Positions 8,259 to 15,826 of a stretch of DNA of 64,000 nt are shown one piece after another. The stretch's first letter is position 1. Every line of letters begins with the position of its first letter. A model generated the notes under the pieces. The model was not told the origin of the DNA. It ran no database searches and saw only the letters and a program-made list of their open reading frames with translations. The position numbers and the translations under genes were made by a program. The stretch is from contig JBBSNY010000005.1 of NCBI GenBank assembly GCA_038260305.1, positions 122,249 to 186,248 of the forward strand, given 5' to 3'. The stretch is from CADCVQ01 sp038260305 (GTDB taxonomy: Bacteria > Actinomycetota > Thermoleophilia > Solirubrobacterales > Solirubrobacteraceae).

Positions 8259-8331
8259 AGCCCGCCTTCGGACTCGAACCGAAAACCTCTTCATTACAAG
8301 TGAAGTGCTCTACCAATTGAGCTAGGCGGGC
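8259..8331 (-). tRNA. tRNA-Thr (anticodon TGT)
   Basis: Read on the minus strand, the acceptor arm GCCCGCC (8331-8325) pairs with GGCGGGC (8266-8260). The D-arm GCTCAATTGGTAGAGC, the anticodon stem CTTCA/TGAAG around loop CTTGTAA, and the T-arm with GGTTCGAGTCC are all present. The anticodon is TGT, reading ACA and other threonine codons. The discriminator base is T and CCA is not encoded. It is a stand-alone tRNA between two protein genes. Confidence 0.97.
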
Positions 8332-8526
8332 GAGAGCGGCCGGGCGCCGGCGGGCGCGGCGGCCATCAAGGCAGGCTAGCGCCGCAGGCGGGCGCCGCGC
8401 GACGAGCCGGCCGCCCGCGGCGCGATGGGCTGGCACCCGCGACGCGCGTGCGCGACGGACACACCGCGCGCCCGCCGGCCCGCGTTCTGGCACCCTTCGC
8501 AGGGCACACGACCAAAGGACGGCAAG

Positions 8527-9813
8527 TTGGCGGCCATCAGGGAGGATCGCTCGGCCAGCGAAGCCGGCGTCGGGAACCTGCTCGGCGGGGACGGGTTTCG
8601 CGGCATCGGGATGTCGCTCGTCTTCGTGGCGCACATCTTCGCCAATGCCGACCCCGCCCCGAACCTCGCGAGCTACGGCTGGGCCAAGCAGCCGATCGCG
8701 CGCATCGACCTCGCGCTCGCGACGTTCTTCGTGTTGTCCGGCTACCTCATCGCGCGGCCGTTCCTGCGCTCGTTCGTGCTCGGCACGAAGCGGCCGTCGA
8801 TCAGGCGCTACGCGCGCAACCGCGCGCTGCGGATCGTGCCGATCTTCTACGTCGTCGCGATCCTCACCCTGGTGCTGTTCGGCCTCGACGGTGCGATCAG
8901 CGCGACGCCGGACAACCCGTCGGGCACCGGACCCACGTCGGCCTGGTGGCAGATCCTGTCGATCTTCACGTTCACGCAGACCTACACGAACGGATCGGCG
9001 ACGCTGCCGATCGGGCAGGCGTGGTCGCTCGACGTCGAGGCGGCCTTCTATGTCGCGATCCCGATCGCCGCGACGCTCGCCTTCCGGCTCGGCGCGCCGC
9101 TCAAGACGCCGAAGGCCCGCGCCATCGCCGCGCTCGCGTTCATCGGCGGCCTCGCGCTCTTCAGCATCGCCCTCCGCCAGAAGGCGGGCAACTCGTTCCC
9201 CGCGCTCACGAGCCCGCCACTGATCGTCTACATCTTCCTGCCGGGAGTGGCGCTCGCGGTCGTCGAGCCGTTCGCCGTCCCGTACTTCCGCGGCCACGCC
9301 GAGCGCGCGCGCCGCTTCGCGTGGGCCTGCGTCGGACTCGCCATCGTCTGCTGGCTGCTGTACATGAAGTGGGACTACAACGCCGGGACGACCCAGATCC
9401 ACCACGCACTCGGTCGCCGCTGCATCCTGCTCGCGCTCTTCGGGATGTGCCTGATCGCGGCGATGATCGCGCTGCAGCTCGGCACGAACCGGGCGCCGCG
9501 CTGGCTCGACAACCGCTGGACGAACTGGCTCGGCGAGCGCTCCTACGCCTTCTACCTCGTCCACGTCGTCGTGATCTTCGTGCTGATCGCGATCGTCGGC
9601 GCGGACCATTCGCCGGTCCTGCTCGGGATGATCTTCCTGCTCGTCGGTTTCCCGATCTCGGTCGGACTCGCGGGGCTGTCGTGGAAGTACATCGAGCGAC
9701 CGGCGCTCGAGCGGCGCCTGCCGTGGGCACCCGGTCTGCGGCCCGAGAAGGGCAAGGCGCACGAGGTTGCCGACCCGACGACCGAGCCCGACCCGGTCAA
9801 GGCCTCGGTCTGA
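8527..9813 (+). CDS. Acyltransferase family 3 (OafA/YrhL-like) membrane protein
   Basis: I chose the TTG at 8527 because AAAGGA (8514-8519) lies 7 bases upstream; an ATG at 8425 in frame would add a poorly conserved Arg/Pro-rich stretch. The 428-residue product is a ten-helix membrane acyltransferase: DGFRGIGMSLVFVAHIF contains the family's catalytic His region, followed by ATFFVLSGYLI, the basic RRYARNRALRIVP loop, QAWSLDVEAAFY, and SYAFYLVHVVVIFVL. Such enzymes O-acylate cell-surface sugars. It is alone, with a hairpin terminator just downstream, so its substrate cannot be inferred. Confidence 0.9.
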   Translation: MAAIREDRSASEAGVGNLLGGDGFRGIGMSLVFVAHIFANADPAPNLASYGWAKQPIARIDLALATFFVLSGYLIARPFLRSFVLGTKRPSIRRYARNRALRIVPIFYVVAILTLVLFGLDGAISATPDNPSGTGPTSAWWQILSIFTFTQTYTNGSATLPIGQAWSLDVEAAFYVAIPIAATLAFRLGAPLKTPKARAIAALAFIGGLALFSIALRQKAGNSFPALTSPPLIVYIFLPGVALAVVEPFAVPYFRGHAERARRFAWACVGLAIVCWLLYMKWDYNAGTTQIHHALGRRCILLALFGMCLIAAMIALQLGTNRAPRWLDNRWTNWLGERSYAFYLVHVVVIFVLIAIVGADHSPVLLGMIFLLVGFPISVGLAGLSWKYIERPALERRLPWAPGLRPEKGKAHEVADPTTEPDPVKASV

Positions 9814-9824
9814 GGCAGTGGCGA

Positions 9825-9845
9825 GCCGCGCCGTCTCGGCGCGGC
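9825..9845 (+). terminator. Hairpin terminator after the acyltransferase gene
   Basis: A perfect 8-bp inverted repeat, GCCGCGCC-gtctc-GGCGCGGC, starts 12 bases after the stop codon of the acyltransferase. There is no U-tract, which is common in high-GC actinobacteria. Confidence 0.6.
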
Positions 9846-9896
9846 AATACATAGGCTGTGTGACATGACATCAGCCATCACCCACGCTGCCGCGGC

Positions 9897-10313
9897 ATGA
9901 CCGATTCTGCCAACGGCTACGAGCCACTCGAGATCTCAACCGATCTCGCGACAAAGCCCGCCGTCCCGACCCCGACGGGGACGCCGCCCGCGCAGCTCAT
10001 CACCGACGACGTCGTCAAGGGCGAAGGCAAGGCGGCCGCGACCGGTAGCCACGTCACCGTGAAATACGTGGGCGTCTCGTTCTCCAACGGCAAGCAGTTC
10101 GACTCCTCGTGGGATCGCGGCTCGACGTTCGACTTCCCGCTCGGCGCGGGGCGCGTCATCAGGGGCTGGGACATGGGCGTCGCCGGCATGCGCGAGGGCG
10201 GCCGCCGCACGCTCGTGATCCCGCCGGTGCTCGGCTATGGCGAGCGCGGCCAGGGCCCGATCGCGCCCAATGAGACGCTCATCTTCGTCGTCGACCTCGT
10301 CAAGGTCGGCTGA
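9897..10313 (+). CDS. FKBP-type peptidyl-prolyl cis-trans isomerase, cytoplasmic
   Basis: The 138-residue protein has a short N-terminal extension without signal peptide and then a full FKBP domain: VTVKYVGVSFSNGKQFDSSW, FDFPLGAGRVIRGWDMGV, GMREGGRRTLVIPP, LGYGERG and FVVDLVKV. The Tyr, Phe, Asp, Trp and Tyr residues of the FK506-binding pocket are retained. It assists protein folding in the cytoplasm. The next gene, only 5 bases away, encodes an exported FKBP lipoprotein; the two domains are close relatives and likely arose by tandem duplication. A TAGGCT -10-like box lies at 9852-9857. Confidence 0.95.
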   Translation: MTDSANGYEPLEISTDLATKPAVPTPTGTPPAQLITDDVVKGEGKAAATGSHVTVKYVGVSFSNGKQFDSSWDRGSTFDFPLGAGRVIRGWDMGVAGMREGGRRTLVIPPVLGYGERGQGPIAPNETLIFVVDLVKVG

Positions 10314-10318
10314 TCAGG

Positions 10319-10912
10319 ATGAGCACACGCATCACGACCGCCGCGCTGCTCGCCGTCGCCGCCCTCGGCGTCGGCGCCTGCGGCGACAGCGGCAACGCGT
10401 CGGACCCGATCGCGGACCTCGCCTCCACCCCCTCCGCGGCGACGACGACGTCCGCACCCGACACGGGGACGGTGACGACCACGACGCCGCCCGCGAGCAA
10501 GGGCTCCGGCAAGACGATCAAGCAGCTCGTGATCTTCAAGAACCTGAAGAAGAAGCCCGTGATCGCGCAGCCGTCCGGCGCCCCTCCGACGAAGCTCTAC
10601 TCGCGCGACATCGTCACGGGCAAGGGCAAGGCGGCGAAGTCGACCGACAAGGTGACGGTGCAGTACGTGGGCGTGTCGTACTCGACGGGAGAGCAGTTCG
10701 ACGCCTCGTGGGACAACGGCTCGCCGTTCACCTTCGACCTCGGCAAGGGATCGGTCATCAAGGGCTGGGACGACGGCGTGCCCGGCATGAAGGTCGGCGG
10801 CCGCCGACTGCTCGTCATCCCGCCCGACCTCGCCTACGGCAACCAGGCGAATGGCAAGATCGCGGCGAACGAGACGCTCGTGTTCGTCATCGACCTCAAG
10901 AAGATCGGCTGA
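10319..10912 (+). CDS. FKBP-type peptidyl-prolyl isomerase, exported lipoprotein
   Basis: The 197-residue protein starts with a signal peptide ending in the lipobox LGVGAC, so it should be anchored to the outer face of the cytoplasmic membrane. A Ser/Thr/Ala-rich linker (about residues 25-65) leads to an FKBP domain: VTVQYVGVSYSTGEQFDASW, FTFDLGKGSVIKGWDDGV, GMKVGGRRLLVIPP, LAYGNQ and FVIDLKKI. It is translated 5 bases after the cytoplasmic FKBP gene, giving a cytoplasmic/extracytoplasmic pair of foldases from one transcript. Confidence 0.95.
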   Translation: MSTRITTAALLAVAALGVGACGDSGNASDPIADLASTPSAATTTSAPDTGTVTTTTPPASKGSGKTIKQLVIFKNLKKKPVIAQPSGAPPTKLYSRDIVTGKGKAAKSTDKVTVQYVGVSYSTGEQFDASWDNGSPFTFDLGKGSVIKGWDDGVPGMKVGGRRLLVIPPDLAYGNQANGKIAANETLVFVIDLKKIG

Positions 10913-10926
10913 CGAAGCCCGATCGC

Positions 10927-10948
10927 GGGCGCCGCTTCGGCGGCGCCC
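10927..10948. terminator. Bidirectional hairpin with TTCG tetraloop
   Basis: GGGCGCCGC-ttcg-GCGGCGCCC is a perfect 9-bp stem with a very stable UUCG loop. It lies between the convergent FKBP lipoprotein gene (ends 10912) and the minus-strand gene ending at 10982, and could terminate both. Confidence 0.65.
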
Positions 10949-10981
10949 CGCGGTGGCGGCCTGCGTCGGACCGGCGAGTTC

Positions 10982-11356
10982 CTACGAGGCGCCCCAGACC
11001 CCGCCGGTGCGTCCGAGCGTGATCGAGTGCTCGCCGTCGCTGGTCTCGACGCGGAAGACGGCCTCGTCGGCGTCGGTCCCGGGCTTGTCGATGACGCGGA
11101 CGAGCTGAAGCGCGCTGACCTGGGCGCCGGGGAAGCGCTGCGCGACGGCGGCGGTAGCTGCGGCCTCGAGCGTCGCGCGCTCCCAGCCCTTGTCGGAGGC
11201 GTGCGCCTGCGCGAGCTCGCGGTCGGCCTGCTGGAGTTGCTCGAGCAGCTTCGCCTCGCGGGCGCGGGTTCGGCCTGCCATCGCCACGTAGCCGCCACCG
11301 CCCAGCAACAGGACGAGCAGCGCGATGACGATGAGGACGATTTCGACGACGGTCAT
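10982..11356 (-). CDS. Hypothetical single-pass membrane protein
   Basis: The 124-residue product has an N-terminal membrane anchor (VVEIVLIVIALLVLLLGGGGYV), a short coiled-coil segment (AREAKLLEQLQQADRELAQAH) and a small soluble C-terminal domain ending EHSITLGRTGGVWGAS. I do not recognise a family. It lies directly downstream of sigH on the same strand (35 bases), so it may be co-transcribed with it, but no functional link can be shown. Confidence 0.7.
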   Translation of the reverse strand: MTVVEIVLIVIALLVLLLGGGGYVAMAGRTRAREAKLLEQLQQADRELAQAHASDKGWERATLEAAATAAVAQRFPGAQVSALQLVRVIDKPGTDADEAVFRVETSDGEHSITLGRTGGVWGAS

Positions 11357-11391
11357 AGGCTCGACTCTATCTCGTCGTCAGGGCGACTTGA

Positions 11392-12042
11392 TCAGTTCAG
11401 CACGGCGCGTGCGGACAGATGCGTGCCGACCTTGCGCTTGACGCGTTGCAGCGCGTTGTCCACCGTCTTGGCGTCGCAGCCCAGCCGCGTCGCGACCTCC
11501 TCGTACGGACGACCGTCGAGGTAGAGGGCGAGCACCCGCGACTCGAGCTCCGACAGCGCCGTCGACAGGCAGCCGACGAGGGAGTGCAGCTCCTCGGTCG
11601 AGATGACCTGGTTGACCGGGTCGTGGACCGTCGAGCCCGGGATGACGTCCTCCAGCGTCGGCTCGCCGTCGCCGCTGGCGCCGGCGGGCGTCGCCGAGAA
11701 CGAGATGTACTGGTTCAGCGGCGTGTGTTTGTTGCGCGTCGCGGTCTTGACCGCGGTGATGATCTGGCGGGTGATGCAGAGCTCGGCGAAGTTGCGAAAC
11801 GACGACTCGCGATCAGAGCGGTAATCGCGCACGGCCTTGTAGAGGCCGACGAGCCCCTCCTGGACGAGATCGTCGGAGTCGCCGCCGGCGAGGAAATACG
11901 ACGAGGCCTTGAGGCGCACGAAGCCGTAGTAGCGACGCACGATCCGGTCGTAGGCGGTGCGATCGCCCTGCTTCGCCAACGCGATGAGGAAATAGTCATC
12001 GACGTGAGATTGAGACTGAGACTTCTGGGAGAGTCGAGCCAC
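11392..12042 (-). CDS. sigH: SigH-like RNA polymerase sigma factor (sigma-30 type)
   Basis: I chose the GTG at 12042, preceded by AAAGGA at 7-base spacing; this gives 216 residues, close to the 218 of Bacillus subtilis SigH. Region 2 (DYFLIALAKQGDRTAYDRIV, GGDSDDLVQEGLVGLYKAV, RNFAELCITRQIITAV) and region 4 (LSELESRVLALYLDGRPYEEVA, CDAKTVDNALQRVKRKV) match SigH rather than ECF sigma factors. It ends the rlmB-sigH part of the block conserved with Firmicutes, where SigH directs transition-state and competence or sporulation genes. Its role in this lineage is not known to me. A 153-base leader separates it from rlmB. Confidence 0.9.
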   Translation of the reverse strand: MARLSQKSQSQSHVDDYFLIALAKQGDRTAYDRIVRRYYGFVRLKASSYFLAGGDSDDLVQEGLVGLYKAVRDYRSDRESSFRNFAELCITRQIITAVKTATRNKHTPLNQYISFSATPAGASGDGEPTLEDVIPGSTVHDPVNQVISTEELHSLVGCLSTALSELESRVLALYLDGRPYEEVATRLGCDAKTVDNALQRVKRKVGTHLSARAVLN

Positions 12043-12195
12043 GAGCAGTCCTTTCCCAGCCCCTTCGGGCTGGAGTTGCTCAGTGGCGGTCCCCTCCCAG
12101 GGCGCCAGCTGCGTTCCTACGTTCAGTGAGCTGATGCTGTACCTCAGGTTCACCCCTGATGCAGACGGCACCGTATCCGCTGTTATGAAGCCCTG

Positions 12196-12894
12196 TCAAG
12201 GGCTCGACCGGCGCTGCACGATTCCGTACACGAGGACGGCCGCCGCAGCGCTCGCGTTCAGCGACTGCACGCGGCCGCGCAGCGGCAGCGAGACGAGCCC
12301 GTCACAGGCGCCCGCGACGCGCGGACGCAGGCCGCTCCCTTCGCCGCCGAGCACGAGGACGACGCCGCCCGCGTAGTCCGGCTCGTCGTAGCGGGTCGGG
12401 CTCGAGCCGTCAGCGCCATAGCACCAGCAGCCTGCGGCCTTCGCGTCGGCGAGGAAGTCGGCGAGGTTGCGCACGCGGGCGATCCGCAGATGCTCGACCG
12501 CGCCGGCGGAGGCCTTCGCTGCAGAAGGGGTTATCGCCGCTGCGCGGCGCTCGCAGAGGACGACCCCCGTCGCGCCGGCGCACTCAGCCGTGCGGCAGAT
12601 CGCGCCGAGGTTCTGGGGATCCTGGAGCTCGTCGAGCGCGACGATGAACGGATCCGTGATGCCCAGCAGCTCGGCGGCGCCGACGTATGGGTAGCCACCG
12701 GCCTCGGCGCAGATCCCCTGATGGTCGGGCGAGCCGCAGCGGCTCTCGAGCTCGGCCCCACCGACGATCTGGATGTCGGGGAGGGCCCGCAGCCAGGGCT
12801 CGCGCGCCGCGCGCTCGGTCGCCCATACGCGCTCGATCCGTCGGCGCCCAGCGCGCAGCGCCTCATGAATCGGGTTGCGCCCATAGAGGATCAC
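12196..12894 (-). CDS. rlmB: TrmH/SpoU-family 23S rRNA 2'-O-ribose methyltransferase (RlmB-like)
   Basis: The 232-residue protein starts with GTG at 12894. It contains the SpoU substrate-binding head (YGRNPIHEALRAG) and the three knotted methyltransferase motifs: ALDELQDPQNLGAICRTAE, LGGEGSGLRP, and SLPLRGRVQSLNASAAAAV. RlmB methylates a guanosine in 23S rRNA. It lies between cysS and sigH, exactly as in the Bacillus rlmB-yacP-sigH region but without yacP. The rRNA target is inferred from the family and synteny. Confidence 0.93.
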   Translation of the reverse strand: MILYGRNPIHEALRAGRRRIERVWATERAAREPWLRALPDIQIVGGAELESRCGSPDHQGICAEAGGYPYVGAAELLGITDPFIVALDELQDPQNLGAICRTAECAGATGVVLCERRAAAITPSAAKASAGAVEHLRIARVRNLADFLADAKAAGCWCYGADGSSPTRYDEPDYAGGVVLVLGGEGSGLRPRVAGACDGLVSLPLRGRVQSLNASAAAAVLVYGIVQRRSSP

Positions 12895-12942
12895 GAGGCT
12901 GCTACCTCAGTCTCGACTTGAGGGTCACAGTATGGCGAGATG

Positions 12943-13071
12943 ACGAGTTCGCACACGCGCTCGCGGCTCGTCCCGGCCGTCGCACCATCGCGGCTCGCGC
13001 CGCACGAGTTCGGACACGCCCCCGCGGCTCGTCAGGGTGCCGCCGCACGATCACGGCTCGCGCCGCACGAG
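12943..13071. repeat. Tandem ~62-bp imperfect repeat at the 3' end of cysS
   Basis: Two units of 61 and 63 bases lie in tandem (about 12943-13003 and 13004-13066), followed by the start of a third. CGGCTCGCGCCGCACGAG occurs exactly at 12991-13008 and 13054-13071, and ACGAGTTC at 12943 and 13004. The second unit runs into the last codons of cysS, so the spacer looks like a duplicated gene tail. Confidence 0.75.
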
Positions 13072-14421
13072 CTCGGGCCCGTCCGGCCCGTCGCGGACCG
13101 TCCATCCGCGCTCGGCGAGCTCGTCACGGAGGCGGTCGGCCTCGGCCCAGTCCTTGGCCGCTCTGGCGGACTCGCGGCTGCCGAGCAGCGCGAGATCCTC
13201 GGGTCCTGGGCCGTCCCCGGTGTCGGCGGCCGCGAGGTTCTCGAGGCCGAGCACCGTCAGCATCTCGACGAGGTCGTCGCGGCCGACCGCCCCCTCGCGG
13301 CGATTGGCTTCGCGTACCCACTCGAACAGCCCGCCGAGCGCCTGCGCGGTGTTGAAGTCCTCGCGCAGCGCGGCGAAGAACGCGTCGCGATGCGCTCGCA
13401 TGTCTTGCGGCGAGGCGCCGTCGTGCAGGCGCCGCGCCGCGTCGCGGATGCGGGCGATGCGCGCCCCGGCCTCCGCGAGCCGCTCGTCGTCGAACGCCAT
13501 CGGCTGGCGATAGTGCGCGCCCGCGAACAGCATCACGAGCGCATCGCGGCCAACCTCGCCGATCACCTCGTGCAGGCGGATCGCGTTGCCGAGGCTCTTG
13601 CCCATCGTGCCGCCGGCGAGCTGGAGCATCCCGTTGTGCATCCAGATCTGCGCGAGCTCCGCGCCGCGGCCCATGCGCGTCTGCGCGGCCTCGTTCTCGT
13701 GGTGCGGGAAGGCGAGGTCGTTGCCGCCGCCGTGGATCTCGAAGCCGACGCCGAGCAGCTCCTCGGCCATCGCGGAGCACTCGATGTGCCAGCCCGGCCG
13801 CCCGCGGCCCCAGGGCGCGTCCCAGGCCGTGTCCTCACCGTCCTTCTGCGCCTTCCACAGCGCGAAGTCCAGCGGGTCCTCCTTCAGATTCACGCCCACC
13901 GGCGAGAGTCCGTCGTCCTCCCCCTGGTTCATGTCGTCGATCGCGCGGTGGCTGAGCGACCCGTACTCGCTGTCCGCGCGCACGCGGAAGTAGACGTCGC
14001 CATCGACGGCGTAGGCGTTACCGCGCTCGACAAGGGCGGCGATGAGGTCGACGATGGCGTCGATCGTCTCGGATGCCAGCGGCTCGGCGTCCGGCCGGCC
14101 GAGCTCCAGCGCGCTCGTGTCGGCGACGTAATGCGCCGCCATCTCGCTCGCGAGCTGCGCGCTCGGGATCCCGAGCGGACGCGCCGCGTCGTAGATCTTG
14201 TCGTTGACGTCGGTGATGTTGATGACGAGCGTGACGTCGTGGCCCTCATGCTCGAGAAAGCGCTTCAGCAGCGAGAAGACGACGAACGGTCGCGCGTTGC
14301 CGACGTGCACGCGCCCGTAGACCGTCGGCCCGCAGGCGTAGATGCCGACGCGACCGCCGGGGCCGGGGACGAGCTCGCGCAGTTCGGCGCAACGCGTGTC
14401 GTGCAGGCGGGTCGAGGCCAT
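13051..14421 (-). CDS. cysS: Cysteinyl-tRNA synthetase
   Basis: The 456-residue enzyme attaches cysteine to tRNA-Cys. It carries the class I HIGH-like motif HVGN (39-42), the zinc-ligand Cys30 in YACGPTVYG, the second zinc region HIECSAMAEELLG, the HHENEAAQ segment and the KMSKS-like TMGKSLGN. Length is normal. It sits 83 bases downstream of ispF on the same strand, as in the ispD-ispF-cysS order of both mycobacteria and Bacillus. The 3' end is embedded in a short tandem duplication. Confidence 0.97.
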   Translation of the reverse strand: MASTRLHDTRCAELRELVPGPGGRVGIYACGPTVYGRVHVGNARPFVVFSLLKRFLEHEGHDVTLVINITDVNDKIYDAARPLGIPSAQLASEMAAHYVADTSALELGRPDAEPLASETIDAIVDLIAALVERGNAYAVDGDVYFRVRADSEYGSLSHRAIDDMNQGEDDGLSPVGVNLKEDPLDFALWKAQKDGEDTAWDAPWGRGRPGWHIECSAMAEELLGVGFEIHGGGNDLAFPHHENEAAQTRMGRGAELAQIWMHNGMLQLAGGTMGKSLGNAIRLHEVIGEVGRDALVMLFAGAHYRQPMAFDDERLAEAGARIARIRDAARRLHDGASPQDMRAHRDAFFAALREDFNTAQALGGLFEWVREANRREGAVGRDDLVEMLTVLGLENLAAADTGDGPGPEDLALLGSRESARAAKDWAEADRLRDELAERGWTVRDGPDGPELVRREP

Positions 14422-14504
14422 CGGCGTGACCCTATCGAGGCGTCCCGCGGATTCGCCGTGGCGCCCGGCCCGCCGACGCCATGACGGAGTCGAGCGGCGC
14501 GCGG

Positions 14505-14999
14505 CTACGAGGTCGACGCGAGCGTCGCGACAGCGAGCGCCGCGACGCCCTCGAGGCGTCCGACGAAGCCCATGCCCTCACCGGTCGAGGCCTTGAGGTT
14601 GACGTCGCGCTCGTCGAGCCCGAGCGCCGCCGCGAGCGTCGCGCGGATGGCGGCGCGGTGCGGCCCGATCTTCGGGCGCTCCATCAGCACGGTCGTGTCG
14701 ACGTGCACGACTGCGAAGCCCGCGGCCGCGATCGCGGCCACGACCTCGCGCAGCAAGGCGATCGAGTCGGCGTCCTTGTAGGCGTCGTCGGTGTCGGGGA
14801 AATGCACGCCGATGTCGCCGAGGCCCGCCGCGCCGAGCAGGGCGTCCATGACCGCGTGCGTCAGGACATCCGCGTCGGAGTGCCCGTCGAGGCCGAGCTC
14901 GACGCCCGGGAACTCGACGCCGCCGAGGATCAGCGGGCGCCCCGCCTTGAAGCGGTGCGAGTCCCAGCCGAGGCCGGTGCGCACGCCCCCGCCGGTCAT
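14505..14999 (-). CDS. ispF: 2-C-methyl-D-erythritol 2,4-cyclodiphosphate synthase
   Basis: The 164-residue protein catalyses the fifth step of the MEP isoprenoid pathway, cyclising CDP-methylerythritol 2-phosphate. Visible signatures are the zinc-binding GWDSHRF, GLDGHSDADVLTHA, the substrate loop DIGVHFPDTD and the C-terminal KASTGEGMGFVGR. Its ATG overlaps the stop of the PHP phosphatase gene (ATGA, 14996-14999). ispD lies one gene upstream, so two MEP steps are coupled within one operon. Confidence 0.97.
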   Translation of the reverse strand: MTGGGVRTGLGWDSHRFKAGRPLILGGVEFPGVELGLDGHSDADVLTHAVMDALLGAAGLGDIGVHFPDTDDAYKDADSIALLREVVAAIAAAGFAVVHVDTTVLMERPKIGPHRAAIRATLAAALGLDERDVNLKASTGEGMGFVGRLEGVAALAVATLASTS

Positions 15000-15826
15000 C
15001 CGATCGCCTCCAAGCGGCGCGAGCGGCGCTCGAAGACCGCGAGCTCGCGCACTCCGAGGCGCTCGAGCAGCTGGAGCGCGGCGTCGTAGTCGCGACCGAC
15101 GTCACCGGGCACGTGGGCGTCTGAGGACAGCGCGACCGGGCAGCCGACATCGAGGCACATCTGCAGGAACGCCGGAGCGGGGTACAGCTCGCCGACCGGC
15201 TTGCGCAGCCCGGCCGTCGAAAGCTCGACGGCGATCTGCGACTCGGCGATGCCGTCCATCGCAAGATCGTAGAAGCGGCGCAGGTCGCCCTCGGGCACCG
15301 GCCGCCGCGGACCCCACATCTTCACGAGATCGGGGTGCGCCAGGATGTCGAAGAGCCCCGAGCGCGCGGCCTCGCCGAGCGTCTCGAAGTAGCGCGTCCA
15401 GAGCTCGTCGGGCGGCTGCGAGCGGTGGTCGAAGACCTCGTAGCCGTCGTGGTCGACGGCATGTTCGCCGACGAAGTGCACCGAGCCGACGACGTAGTCC
15501 CAGTCGCGCGCCTCCAGCAGCGTTGCCATCCGGTCCTCGCGCCCGACGACGAAGTCGGCCTCGATGCCGAGCCGCAGGTCGGTCTGCCCGCGCACGAAGT
15601 CCGCGTAGGCGTCGATGTCGTCGACCGCGCTCTCGCGCCACAGCTCGTGCTCCCAGACCTCGAGCGCCTGCGCGAAGCGGTAGATGTGCTCCGAGCAGCC
15701 GAGCTCGGCGATCCCGCGCTCCTGCGCGACGGCGCGATAGCGGTCGACGTTCGCTGCGCAGAAGTACGTGGAGGCGTCGGTCCCGAGGTCGTCGGGGCGC
15801 AGGTGGAGGTGATAGTCGGTCAGCAT
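14996..15826 (-). CDS. PHP-domain phosphatase, histidinol-phosphatase (HisJ/HisK)-like
   Basis: The 276-residue protein has PHP metal motifs: DYHLHL at the N-terminus, GCSEHIYRF, a GIEADFV segment, DYVVGSVHFV, DILAHPDLVK and ALSSDAHVP near the C-terminus. This pattern fits the HisJ/HisK class of histidinol-phosphate phosphatases. Its ATG overlaps ispD in ATGCTGA, and its own stop overlaps the ispF start in ATGA. Placement between ispD and ispF is unexpected for histidine biosynthesis; another phosphomonoester substrate is possible. The catalytic family is clear, the substrate is inferred. Confidence 0.82.
   Translation of the reverse strand: MLTDYHLHLRPDDLGTDASTYFCAANVDRYRAVAQERGIAELGCSEHIYRFAQALEVWEHELWRESAVDDIDAYADFVRGQTDLRLGIEADFVVGREDRMATLLEARDWDYVVGSVHFVGEHAVDHDGYEVFDHRSQPPDELWTRYFETLGEAARSGLFDILAHPDLVKMWGPRRPVPEGDLRRFYDLAMDGIAESQIAVELSTAGLRKPVGELYPAPAFLQMCLDVGCPVALSSDAHVPGDVGRDYDAALQLLERLGVRELAVFERRSRRLEAIG

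Noticed and set aside
8125..9852. A 575-codon minus-strand frame across tRNA-Thr and the acyltransferase
   Set aside because: It spans the tRNA and the whole acyltransferase gene and encodes only Arg/Glu/Asp-rich sequence, a shadow of the plus-strand gene.
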